Source of the DNA: Whalleya microplaca
Taxonomy: Eukaryota > Ascomycota > Sordariomycetes > Xylariales > Xylariaceae
DNA length: 64,000 nucleotides
Assembly: GCA_022497155.1 (NCBI GenBank)
Contig: MU385718.1
Coordinates: 310,001 to 374,000 of the forward strand
Direction: 5' to 3'
Shown: positions 1 through 11,218 of the stretch, piece after piece
Layout: each line of letters starts with the position of its first letter
Position numbering within the stretch: the first letter of the stretch is position 1
Notes under the pieces: generated by a model
What the model was told of the DNA's origin: nothing
The model's database searches: none
Seen by the model: the letters and a program-made list of their open reading frames with translations, nothing else
Program-made: the position numbers and the translations under genes

Positions 1-230
1 GCCTTATAGCTCCTTAAAAGTCCTTATAGCTATAGTATACCCCATTACCCTTTATATATAACTTATTAAACCACATGCTTAGTTAAATAGCTTAGGTAAT
101 TAAGTAAAGAGGTTTTCTTAAGTTAAGTTATCACATAGTAATTAGCTAACCTTTTACTCCTTACCTTATAATTTTATAGTAATATACACTTATTACTTAA
201 ATACGCCACCTTTTTCCTTAAGCCGTTACA
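1..230 (+). repeat. LTR copy A, 5'-truncated by the window edge
   Basis: This sequence matches the LTRs at 238, 2396 and 4664 over its whole length and ends in the same GCCGTTACA terminus. It is the most AT-rich copy: where copy B has GGTCAGGCTG, this one has AGTTAAGTTA. All differences of that kind are C-to-T or G-to-A, as expected from RIP. The left end lies outside the window. Confidence 0.8.
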
Positions 231-237
231 TAATTAT
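231..237. repeat. 7-bp direct repeat TAATTAT (left copy)
   Basis: TAATTAT lies between LTR A and LTR B and recurs immediately after LTR B at 491-497. A direct repeat exactly flanking LTR B is what a target-site duplication looks like. The true duplication may be the 5-bp core ATTAT, with two bases matching by chance. Confidence 0.5.
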
Positions 238-490
238 TGTCACGGCATAGGCTTATGGGGTGCTATAAGGTCCCTGTAAGCTCCCTATAGCTATAGCACA
301 CCTTAAGCCCCTCACACGTGACCTGTTAGACTATATGTTTAGTTAGATAGCTTAGGTAATCAGGTGAGGAGGTTTTTTTAGGTCAGGCTGTCACACAGCA
401 ATTAGCTGACCTTTTGCTCCTCACCTTATAATTTTCAGTAATACACACTTATTATGTAGTACGCGCCGCCTTTTTCCTTAAGCCGTTACA
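238..490 (+). repeat. LTR copy B, complete, possibly a nested solo LTR
   Basis: This is a 253-bp LTR beginning TGTCACGGC and ending GCCGTTACA, so it has the canonical TG...CA ends inside short terminal inverted repeats. It is the least decayed of the four left-hand copies. The same 7-bp sequence flanks it on both sides, which fits insertion just inside LTR A's element followed by LTR-LTR recombination to a solo LTR. The alternative is that it is the 5' LTR of the internal region that follows. Confidence 0.85.
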
Positions 491-2395
491 TAATTATAAA
501 GTTTTTTAGCGCTAAATTTAACTGATTCCGCTATCGAATTAATTTAGCGCTTTTTTTAATTAGCGTGGTTAATTAGTTATTTATTAATCCTCCTTTTTTT
601 CGATCGGCAGTTTAGCCTTTCCTTTATTAGGTGTTATAATACCCTTACTTTAACTCCTTAAACAGCTAGCGAAATATACCGATAATTAGTAGCTTTGCCT
701 TAAAAATTGTCAGTTAAATTTACTAGCAGCTAATTAAGTTAGCGATTTTTTAACGTAATCGGCGAAATCCCCCGTTAGTTACTTTTTATTTTTACGTTAT
801 TACTTTTATATATTTAATAAGCCAGCTTTTTTATAATAAAATATACCTAAAACCTTAATTAATCCCGTTATAATTAGTGCTTAATTTAGTCCGATTTATA
901 TTATATATCGGATATTTTTTTTTTTTTTCCTTTAATTAATACGTTAATTTTCCGGCAATTTAAGAAATACCCTTTTATTTAATTTTTCGATTTAGTCCGT
1001 ATAAACGCAAGGCCGAAAATTTCGTCTCTTTTTTTTTTTTATAGCGGCAATAGCTTTTATTAGTAGTAATAAACTTAACGCCGCTCTCTAAGCCTTATAT
1101 ATTAAACTTACCTTTAAATTTAATATTTATATCGGCGCGTTAAAAACTGATTACAAAAGTCACGTTTAATAGTTTTAAACCGATAAAACCTTTATTAAAT
1201 TTAAATTCGGCATTATAAAAACTACTTATAATGCCTTATTATTTAAGCAACCACGCTTTCGATTAGTCCTTCCAAATCTTTCTATTTTATTAGGCCCGTC
1301 AGACTTTAATATCTGGATTTTTTAAGTTGCCGGCAAATTAAAAATCGATAGCGAAACAATCGGATCGCCTTAAGCCAAGTTTTATTACGTATACGCTTGT
1401 CTCGAGCCTAAAATATAACATATTGTCCTTCCTATTATAGCTTATATATAAAAAAGCGGCGTTTGGAATTACCAGATTATTTTAGATATTTTAAAGTAAT
1501 TTATACCGACCTAAATAAAGCCACGCAAGCGGCAGTTAAGTTTTAATTTATTATATAAAGTCCTAACAAATTTATTCGTACCTTTTTAATATAGTAACAC
1601 TAATAAACTTAAAAGGCTGGTAAAATAAACCTTTTTAAAAAGTACCGGATTAACTATTTACGTTACGCTGTAAATAATAAACTGAAACGGAAGTTTTTTA
1701 AAAAAGATTTAATACCGAATACTTATAACAAATTTATTTTATAGCTTTACCGGCAGTTAGGCTTTTATGTTTCGGCTTCCCGTAATTCCAGTGTTATAGA
1801 TATTTCTATTAGTATTATTTACGTATATAGTACTAAAGCCGAAATAGCGTCCGAAAATACCTCCGAAAGCGGTACTTAGCTACTTAAAATTACGTTATTT
1901 TAAATTCCCGATAGCCCGATGGCTATATTTAATACTTACAAAAAACGCCGTATTAAAAAGCGTCTTTAGTAATACTAACGTTATAGTAATATAACTTACG
2001 ATATTGCGAAATGCCCGTTATTATTATATAAATCGAATTTTCGCAAGTTATTTACCGATAATAAGGTTATAGATTAGGTTTTAGGGGGGTGGATAAGTTA
2101 TAGTAACTATATAGCAGCAGGTGTGTGGCTTTATAATAGTCGATACTAAGTAGTTATAAAAGAATATAATAGATTAACTAAATTTTACGGAGGACTCGAT
2201 TTTTAAAATTTTAACAAGTTTACTTAGTACTAATGTCAGGGCATATATAAATTTAGTATACTATAGTATAAGGGTAAATAAGGTCGAAAAATTACCTTTT
2301 TAAGGCAGTAGTAATTAGGTTAATCCCTATATATACTAGGTGCGTTATAAGCTAGCAGTTATTAGCTATTATATATAGTAGATTCAGGGGGGTAA
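491..2395 (+). mobile_element. Internal region 1 of a short, RIP-decayed LTR retrotransposon
   Basis: This is about 1.9 kb of AT-rich sequence between two LTRs. It ends in a polypurine tract (GATTCAGGGGGG, 2381-2392) a few bases before the next LTR, as expected of the plus-strand primer. It is colinear with internal region 2; for example CCCGTCAGACTTTAATAT near 1300 matches CCTATCAGACTTTAATAT near 3530. At this length there is room for a gag-like gene but not for pol. No ORF survives. Near 1975-2020 decayed codons hint at a zinc-knuckle-like C-x2-x-x4-H-x4-C spacing, which is weak evidence for gag. Confidence 0.7.
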
Positions 2396-2648
2396 TGTTA
2401 CGGTATAGGCTTATGGGGTGTTATAAAGTCTCTGTAAGCTCCTTATAGTTATAGTATACCCTAAGCCCCTCATACGTGACCTGCTGGACCACATGCTTAG
2501 TTAGATAGCTTAGGTAATTAGGTGAGGAGGTTTTCTCAGGTCAGGCTGTCACACAGTAATTAGCTAACCTTTTGCTCCTCACTTTATAATTTTCAGTAAT
2601 ACACACCTATTACGCAGCACGCGCCGCCTCCTTCCTTAAGCCGTCACA
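2396..2648 (+). repeat. LTR copy C, complete
   Basis: This 253-bp LTR begins TGTTACGGTATAGG and ends GCCGTCACA. It is shared by the two flanking internal regions, so it serves as the 3' LTR of one and the 5' LTR of the other. That is the product expected from unequal exchange between tandem elements. Confidence 0.85.
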
Positions 2649-4663
2649 ATTATAAAATCCTTTGGCGCTAAATTTAGCTAATTTTATCCATTAAGCTATC
2701 GTAATTAATTTAACACCCTTAACGTCGATTTATAACGCGTTATAGCAATTATTATTTTCACTTTATTTATTAATTTATAATTAGTTATAATAATAAGGTT
2801 TAATTTATAACTAGTTATAGCAGACACTTTACCTTTAATACCTTAAGCTTTTAACGATATATATAAATAATTAATAGCGTTACTTTTAAAATTATTAGTC
2901 ACTTTTACTAATTACTAATTAAATTAACTACTTTTTTTTCTTTTTTATCGGACCTCGTTTTATTAAATACGTATAATAATATCTAATTAATTAGCGTTAA
3001 ATTACACTTATTATCCTTACCGACCTCGTTCTTTAAACACCTTTCTCGTTTTTTTTTAATTTATATTATAATATAATAAACTTAAACTTACCTATTATTA
3101 CCTGCTAATTTATAATTTATTACAGCAGTACGGTTGATTTTTTTTAGCTTAATTTATAATTTATTACAGCAAATTACCTATTTTCTTTAACTCGATTTAT
3201 AATTAGTTACAGCAAGTCACCCTTTATTTATTTATATATTAATTTATAACCAGTTGCGGCAGTATATTAGTAATAGCTTTTATCGGTAGCAGTAAAATCT
3301 ACGCCGCCATTTAAATAGCTATAATTACTTTACGTACTAAACTTATATTTAAATTTAATGCCTATATTAAATTTTTAAAAAGTAATTACGAAAGCTACGT
3401 TTAGCAGCTTTAAGTTAATAAGTCCTTTATCGAAACTAAGCTTACTATCGTTAAAACTACTTACAATACTTTCCTAATTAAACAGCCACGCCCTCGACTT
3501 ATTCTCTTAAATTCTCCTACTTTATCTAGCCTATCAGACTTTAATATATAAATGCTACAGCTATTAAGCAAACTAAACATTAATAGCGATACTTTCGGCT
3601 TACCGGAAGCAAAGTTTTATTATATATACGCTTAATTTAAACCTAAGGTATAATATTTTATTAACCTTATCTTTTATTAAGTATAAAAAACAAAAGTTTA
3701 AGACTATTAATAAATTTTAAATACCTTAAACCGACTATACGAAAATCCAAATAAAGCCGATCGGGCTGCCGAACGTTTTTATAGTTTTAAATAAAATTAA
3801 AACAAGTCCATTCGTACCTTTTTAGCGAACTAAAAACGCTAGATATATAAATTAAGCGCCGTTACTTTATTTAATATACTTAAAATTTAAAGCTTCCGCT
3901 ATAACATAAATAATCGACGAAAAAATAAACTAAATAAAATAAATTAGCTCTAAGGACTGCCGGAAAACTATAATAAGTTTATTTTTTTGTTTTACCGATT
4001 ATTAAAATATTATATCTATAAAACTAAAAAAAATATATCGTTAATTCCTTATTACTCGAACGTAATAAATACGTTTATTAATACGATTTACGTTTATTAT
4101 TTAATAATTTATAGCAAATCCGAAAATACCTTTAAAAATAATAAATAGCTACCTAAAATTACGTCATTTTAAACGGCAGCAGGTTAGCAGGCTTTTCTTG
4201 CCTTAAAAACTAAACAGTAGTATTATTAAAAACAGCACGCCTATATACGTTATAGTAATAAAAACTACGAAATTTCGAAATGCCTTTTATTATTAGCGGA
4301 ATTAAACCTTCGGAAGCTTTTCGCTAATAAAAATAGCGGTTATAAAAATTAAGCAAATAATTAAAGAAATAATTAATTATAACAGTAAATATATAACTTA
4401 TAACAGTTAATATTAAATAGTTATAAAAAATATAATAAATTAATAAAATCCTTTTAAAGAACTCGATTTTTAAAATTTTAACAAGTTTACTCGGTACTAA
4501 TATTAAATCCTATATAATTTATATAAATAAAAACATAAGGGTTAAATAAAGTTAAAAAATCACTTTTTAGGGACAATAGTAATTAGGTTAATCCTTATAT
4601 ATATTAGGTACGCTATAAGCTAGCTATTATTAGCTATTATATACAGTAAATTCAGGGGGGTAA
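2649..4663 (+). mobile_element. Internal region 2 of the same retrotransposon family
   Basis: This is about 2.0 kb, colinear with internal region 1, and ends in the same polypurine tract (TTCAGGGGGG, 4651-4660). It is heavily AT-biased with no open reading frame. The repeated phrase TTATAATTAGTTATAGCA or similar (about 2770, 3110, 3190 and 3240) suggests a short internal tandem repeat in the 5' leader that copy 1 lacks. Confidence 0.7.
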
Positions 4664-4917
4664 TGTTATAACACAAGCTTATAGGGTACTTTATAACTCC
4701 TTAAAAGTCCTTATAGCTATAACATACCCCATTATCCCTCACACATAACCTATTAAACCACATATTTAATTAGATAGCTTAAGTAATCAAGTAAGGAGGT
4801 TTTCTTAAGTCAGGCTATTATATAACAATTAGCTAATCTTTTACTCCTTACCTTATAATTTTATAGTAATACACACTTATTACTTAAATGCGCCACCTCT
4901 TTTCTTAAGCCGTCACA
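4664..4917 (+). repeat. LTR copy D, complete
   Basis: This 254-bp LTR starts TGTTATAACACAAGC and ends GCCGTCACA. It carries more C-to-T and G-to-A changes than B or C and closes the tandem array on the right. Confidence 0.85.
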
Positions 4918-6229
4918 CTAGGCTATAAACGCTCGATTTAAGCCTTTAAAGCCTTAATACGCTAATTTTTACTAACTATATTAGCCGAAATTTAATTTAA
5001 TCCCTTTATAATAATACTAAAAGTATGCCTTATTAATGGCGTATATTTTTTTATAAAATCTCTCACTTAACGCCTTAATTTTAGTGTTATAAAATCATCC
5101 TTTTACTTGACACTTTTAGCTGCCTGTTTTTTTAGCTTTTAGACATCTTTTTTATCTAATTAAATCTTTAAATATAATAATGCTTTTAACTTATTAATAA
5201 ACTACTGTCTTATTATTTTAAAAGCCGCCTTAATAATTTTTAGCGTTAAAGCCTTTATTTTAGCTTTAATATATATATATATATAAACCTAAGTTTATTA
5301 ACCGGCGTAACATTAATAAAACCGGCGTGCCGACTTAAAATTTAGCGATAAAAAGCTTTAAAGACATTAAAAAGACTATTATTTAAAAGTTAAAAGCCGT
5401 AAAAGATATATATAAAAAAAACAAAAGAAAATATTATTAAAAAAACAAAGCTTTATAAAAGTATCTTAAGCAGGAATTGTTAGTTTTATAACTCCACTAA
5501 AAATTAGGTTTTAATTTAAAAAAATTAAAACTAACTAAAATCGATAGAAAATTAAATAAACTTATTATTATATAACTTTTATGCTTATTTAAGATAATTA
5601 GGCGTGCCTTTAATTAGCCGTTAGTAAATAAGTTTATTTAAGAAATAAAAATATCTTTAAGCTATTTAAATATAATATAATTATCGGTTTAGCCATTAAT
5701 AAAGTAAATAAACTTCTAATTAGCAATTTTTTTAAATTTCTTTTTAAACTAGCTTATTTATAACTTTTTCTCCTTAAAAATAATGCCAGAAAAAAGTGTA
5801 ACGCCTATTACGCTAACGCATTTAAAAAAGGATAACTACCTGCGGCTTTATGTTAATTTTAGGTAAGCTATTCGGGTGGTAAAGCTTCTTAAAACGAGTT
5901 TATCGAAATTTAGTTAACTCTGTTAGTTTTTTATTATAGATTTAAAAAAATTAGGCTAAAAAAAGTCTTTTATTAAAACTAGATATTATATCCCCCTTAT
6001 TTAAATTATATATTAAATAAGGCTAAATTTAACTATATTTTTTATCCCTAATATTAAAAAACCAGTTTATAGCTTTCGGGATAAAACTATTAAAACATGC
6101 AGCTTTAACTTTCCGCTTAATTTTATTACAAATAGCAAAATTTCGCTTCACGAAAAACTAAATCCAGTTTTTTCCTAAAGGCTTCAGACAGCCGGCAAAT
6201 TATATAGCAATTTGACACGCTGTAGCAGC

Positions 6230-6248
6230 GGGGTTACCTGGTGACCCC
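6230..6248. repeat. Near-perfect inverted repeat
   Basis: GGGGTTACC and GGTGACCCC (one mismatch) are separated by a single T, in a GC-rich island inside very AT-rich DNA. It could be the end of a DNA transposon; no partner end was found. Confidence 0.5.
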
Positions 6249-6297
6249 ACTTGTAAATAAAATAAATAGATTAAATAAAGCACGCACTTATATTAAA

Positions 6298-6320
6298 AGC
6301 TATAGCCTTCGGCTATAGCT
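6298..6320. repeat. Perfect 10-bp inverted repeat with 3-nt loop
   Basis: AGCTATAGCC, loop TTC, GGCTATAGCT. The stem is perfect. It sits about 50 bp from the preceding inverted repeat, and no T-run typical of a Pol III terminator follows directly. Confidence 0.55.
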
Positions 6321-6890
6321 ATAAGGGTCCCTCCTTTTAGCATTATCTTTTATTTATTCACATTATTTTTATACACCCTTGATTTTTTATATCACAATTA
6401 CACGCACATTATTATAAAAAGAAGCAAATCCGAGTAATTCTTAACGTAATATTTATTTAACTAATAATTCCTCTTGTTTTATTAATAGGTATTAACCTCG
6501 ATTAGTTTTACTCGCTAATAGTCGGCCGTTTATTTATATTAAAAAAGTAATTCGAGAAATACCCTATTTCTAGGCCGTTTTTTATATAAAATAACCATTA
6601 TTTATAATATTAAAAATAACATCGACTATATAATTCTTACTATAAAGTACTATCGTAATTTAAAGTTATGGTGTTAAAAAATCACTAAAAAAGTTAAGAA
6701 AGAAAAAGAGGCTTTATATATATATATTTACGCACGTTTTACCCTTAGATTTTACCCCTTTCCGGCGCCGGAAAAAATTCGGGAAAAATATATATTAATT
6801 TTTATTTAAATATCTATTACTACTTAAAACAAGCCGTAAATAGCCTTATTAACAACCAAAAAACGTATAAGTAAAGTTGGAGTGTTTTAT

Positions 6891-7068
6891 ATAGGAACCG
6901 CGTTTTTTTGCGGTCCCGGCACTAGGGGTGGCACGTGACCTCGGGATCCATGGTAGACTTTTTTACGATTGGAAGTTGTTTGCCATGTCTTGAGATTTCT
7001 ATCGGCACGTCCTCTGGACAAGCAGAAATATCACGTAGGGTAGGCCAAACATAAGGACCCCGGAGCAC
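6891..7068. other. Transition from AT-rich block to normal sequence
   Basis: Composition changes within a few tens of bases. A short hairpin, ACCGC with loop GTTTTTTT and GCGGT, lies at about 6897-6916, right at the boundary. Confidence 0.5.
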
Positions 7069-7434
7069 TTACGCTGCGTGAGGAAAGCCATCCACGCATG
7101 CTAAGCCAGTAATACGAGCTTGAAGTTCGTACGGCTCCGTGAACGCTGATTCGAGGATTTGTAACTTTAACTCCCATGGTAAGAAGCGCAACCATTCCAG
7201 GTCACCTGCAGCAGCTACGGGGGGATGCGGAGCGCTCGGCAGCGAAGAGTCGGCAAGGGAATTTTCGATCGAGAATGGATAGGCATCATTTTGGTTCCTA
7301 TTGCGATTGGGGTCGATACAGGTATGGCTACACTGGACGAAATTGAACGCTCCGCTGATGATGTCCTCCCAATCAGATCGGGGGTCCGTACCCATTCGAA
7401 TGACTAGCTCGCTCGCGTGCTGCTGGACTGCCAT
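7069..7434 (-). CDS. Putative F-box/2EXR-like gene fragment
   Basis: The reading frame runs from ATG at 7434 to TAA at 7069 and gives 121 residues. The C-terminal half contains LRFLPWELKLQILESA, which resembles the L-P-x-E-[IL]-[RK]-L-x-I-x-E motif at the start of fungal F-box and 2EXR-type proteins. Those families are normally several hundred residues long and the motif is near their N terminus, so this looks like the front of a gene whose rest is missing. The frame stops only about 180 bp before the AT-rich repeat block. A GTAAGT donor on the minus strand near 7581 and a TAG acceptor near 7445 suggest an upstream non-coding exon. The family call is weak. Confidence 0.35.
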   Translation of the reverse strand: MAVQQHASELVIRMGTDPRSDWEDIISGAFNFVQCSHTCIDPNRNRNQNDAYPFSIENSLADSSLPSAPHPPVAAAGDLEWLRFLPWELKLQILESAFTEPYELQARITGLACVDGFPHAA

Positions 7435-7444
7435 CTTCAATGCC

Positions 7445-10400
7445 TAGTAACATATAGTGTTAGTGCCAAGATACAACCACGATTTGATACCTTGAAGAGG
7501 AAGATTGATGATAGATATGAGGGAAGCGAGAAGTAAAAATGCCCGAAAAGTGTAGTGTCACGAAAACGGAAGAGATGACTTACCGAAATCTCTCGTCACG
7601 GTTCTGGTTGCAGCTTGGTGTTGTTATAAAGGTTGGCTGAGGGGATGAACCAAAGTAGCTCTGAAATCAATCTTGTCGATGGCAGATATCAATATGATGT
7701 ATCAAGCAAGTTTCCAAGTGAAGGAACTGATTTATGGATGTGGTGTGATGGATAGAGCTGGTGGGATCACACTAAAAATGATGGTTGAAGTGAATGGTGG
7801 ACAGGAAACAGACGTATATTTATGGAAAGAAGGCCAGCTACTGGATAGAAAATTATTGATGCGAGAGCTAGGAACACTGTTGGTGAATGAAGAGTGCAGT
7901 GAAGGAAAGCTTCGAAATACGACAACTTTTTTTTCTTTCCTTTTTGTGAAAAGATGCCAAGAGTTTGCCTATCGTCTAGGTGATTTCCAAGTCTACCGCC
8001 GCATATGATGCCTAAGGAACTGAGATAAAGTATTATGGTACATGCCAATAAGTTGATAATTTGACTATATTGTTTTATGTAGCAATCCCCGGGGGGTGTC
8101 TAGGGTAGCTGGCCATTCCACCCACTCCCATGTCACATTCTAGAGATGCCATCAATCCAACACATTAGTATAATGAGTTACTGGTATTCAATTATTAGTT
8201 CATATATATGAATGATCTCAGAGAGATCAGCACTGATATATAAGTTGGCCAAGGCAGTACTGTTCCAGGAGGCAGCAGATGCCGGCACCTTAGGAATAGG
8301 CCCACCGACACTTGCTAGGGAGACGTATCTGGTTCAACCCATATACTACATCTTAATGCGGAATGTTTAAAAGTGAATCTCTCTGATACCATTCTTCTCT
8401 TTCAAGAACTACTACTGCGGTTCCCTGCTGAGTGGTGGCGGTGCGTTATAACCCGTCGAGGTTTCTCAACCACTTCGTTACTTATATTGGTAGATTTGGT
8501 ATCAAGTTTTCAGACGTTCTCTAGACGGCTGAGGCTCGCTCTCTACGCTCTCGATGATGGGGTCTGTCGGATCAGCTGCTATTGGGACTCCTGAGGCTTG
8601 CCGAATAGCGTAGAAGAGAGCATCACGGTCCCGTGGGATGGAGAAAAGTTCGGACTGAGTGAGCGGATAGTCGTATTGGAGCGCTGAATCAAATCGAGAC
8701 TGTACCGCGTGAGGTCCGAAGGAGCAACATTATTAGGGGGGCAATCGCCAACTGGAGATGCCGGGGACGCTGAGAATACCGAGGCTGCCAGGAGGAACAT
8801 AGATAGCCATTGCCTCGTAAGAATCCCGGTTCTCTAAGTCAGGTTTGGATACGCCGTCTCACAGGAGGCCTTTGAGTAACTTAAAAGTCTGATAAACAAT
8901 GCTGCCTAGGGTGAACTCGAGTTACGGGGCCGCGGAATAGGAAGGTAATGCAGATGGATAGGTGACAGTGTAGATTCTGACTCATGCGTGACTGTTCCTA
9001 TACAATGGAAGTACTAGTGTTGCTGGGAGTTATATCTCCACCTGTACCAGAAAGCAAAAGACATAGGGAACACGGTCAGAGTTAGCGTAGATAGAGACTC
9101 CCTTTCGCACAGTGGTTTTGCTACCGCCAGCTACCTCTAGCCCTGTATACATGTGCCATCAACAATACAACTAGTTCAGGCAGTCTGTCGATGAGCAATG
9201 GATCTCCTCAGCCTTATGTCCATTGTCCTGGCCACCTAGTAGCCACGAGCAAAGTTTCCCGTGTAGTTGTTGAGTATTGTCGTTTTATATTTAGGTCAGG
9301 CTTGTAAAGCTTTTGTTTGGTTATTGCTAAGGGGTCAATCTCATGGCTTCAAACATCCTGCCCTGCTTGCTTCAAATTTCCTTCCCTGCTTGGGATTGCT
9401 GCTCACATTGTACGGTTTCTTCTGGGTGCTTTTGAAATATACCCAAACTACCCCAGTTCCACTAGCAATCGACGTCTTCGTGGCTTCCATCCGCCTGCTC
9501 ATCTACATAGCCTAGAGTGATGTGATATACTGGACACTGCAGATATGAGACGCCCTGTTACCAAAGTGGGTAATACACGAGCTATACCAAGTCCCATATC
9601 TGTCAGCTCAATTAAAAGTTTATTTAATATAATACTTAATTAATGTAAATGCCTAATGGGGTTGTAAGTCACACGTATAAACCATTACACTCACATGTTT
9701 AAAGCTGGAAACTGTGAGGCCTCATTGTGTGTATGATTGATGATATTGCAAGCTATCATATAGGTGTGTGGCTGTGCCACTCACACCAGCCACATATGGC
9801 TGTGCCGTGCTGTGCCATCACAACTGGCTGTGCCTCTGCAGATCTAACAGAAACTATAAGGTTTAAGGCTTAAAGCCGTTGTCATAAATGACCCGGTGAG
9901 GTTGAATGGGGGTATCAGGGTATTAGGGGCCGTCCCAGATGATAGGTAGCGGCGCAAGCATTACTCGCTCGGCCTATTCTCTTAATTAAGCGAGCCATTG
10001 GAAGCGAGGGTCGAGGCTTAGGGCTAGCCTCTAAAATCGACGGGGGGGAGGGTAGTTACAGTACGGTACGCTATAGCCATATATCTGCTATAGCTAACTC
10101 GCCTCGTCACGCCTTTTAGGCGTTGCATTCTAACTAGTAAAGAACCCATATAATATGAAAATTCAGATATATATCAGTGGAATATAAAGGTGACTTCACT
10201 TTTAGTATAACTTATTATATAAGTTAAAGTACTCTTGTTACACACTGTTACATATGTAAAACAACGAGATATACCCTTAACGAATCTATATTGATTTACT
10301 AGTATGTAAGGTGGCAGCGGAGGTATATCGGAAGTTTTATATTACATGGAATCTTCACTAATTAAATCGCAACGCCCAAAGGGCGTAAGGAAGCGAATTA

Positions 10401-11218
10401 GCCATGGTAAGTAGGTTAGCACATGAATATCAAGCTTCGATTTTGATATCCCGATATCCTTTTGGGAGGTGTGGCTCAATTGTATGCTGGCTGTAGCCCC
10501 GCCATCACAGCACCTCTTTATTCGATTCACACACCCACTATCTCAAGCAGGGCTAGATATCTGTGGGGTATATCACAGAGTATGTAATGTGCTAATATCT
10601 AAATGGTATTAGCGGTATTGCTTTTGCCATATCACCCCGAAGTATTATTGGCCCCAAGGCATAATACGGGGTTATGACCGATATTATTTATGTAGACTAG
10701 CCCGATACCCCTTATGTCAGAATTGGTAATGTTCCGTCGTGGTCAGTACTCGCAGCGGTGACAGCCTCGTGCATTTACATCATAATATGTAAATTGTCGG
10801 TCTGGGTCATCTATGTTGTAGCGGTGTAACCTAGTGATGCAGATGCTTCTTATCGTGATGAAACTTTTTTCTTTTTCCTTTGGTTGTGTGTGAAGCAACT
10901 ACTCTTCCAGGTAGAAGTCTCCGAGACTCCGACGATGTTATATGCATGTATTGGCGTCAGAGTAGAAGTTGCAGTGCCATGAGCGCTTAGATACCAGCAT
11001 TATGACCAATCAAGTCATGCAACGTTCAGCCGCATGCCCAGGAAATGTTGTGCTGCCTTAAAACAGGCCGATAGGATCAAGCCTAATGTAGCGGGATCAA
11101 TCAAAATCTGACGGCCACGATGAGACATGCCCTTCTTATATCAGATATATGAGTTTTGAAAATATACTTCCAGCAAACCACAGTCAATAGTTTCTTATAT
11201 TAAGCCCTTATTGGTCCA
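7445..11218. other. Gene-poor interval
   Basis: There is no convincing gene. Open frames here (for example 7673-8008, 8373-8594 and 9267-9515) lack a good start, recognisable motifs or splice support. At 9765-9840 the phrase GGCTGTGCC recurs several times in both orientations (around AGCCACATATGGCT), which may be the end of a decayed DNA element. 10014-10130 is a short GC-rich patch. Confidence 0.5.

Larger units (their letters stand above)
4918..6890. repeat. AT-rich RIP-like DNA, no gene visible
   Basis: The AT richness continues without LTR similarity. I see no ORF of useful length on either strand; short patches such as 5280-5600 and 5980-6200 look like decayed coding sequence of another element but cannot be assigned. 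Two strong inverted repeats lie at 6230-6248 and 6298-6320. The block ends near 6890, where ordinary composition begins. Confidence 0.6.

Noticed and set aside
7673..8008. 111-codon plus-strand frame
   Set aside because: It overlaps an equally long antisense frame, has no motif, and its purine-rich stretch explains the lack of stops.
9267..9520. Two overlapping hydrophobic frames
   Set aside because: They start at non-ATG codons, show no family features and have no splice context.
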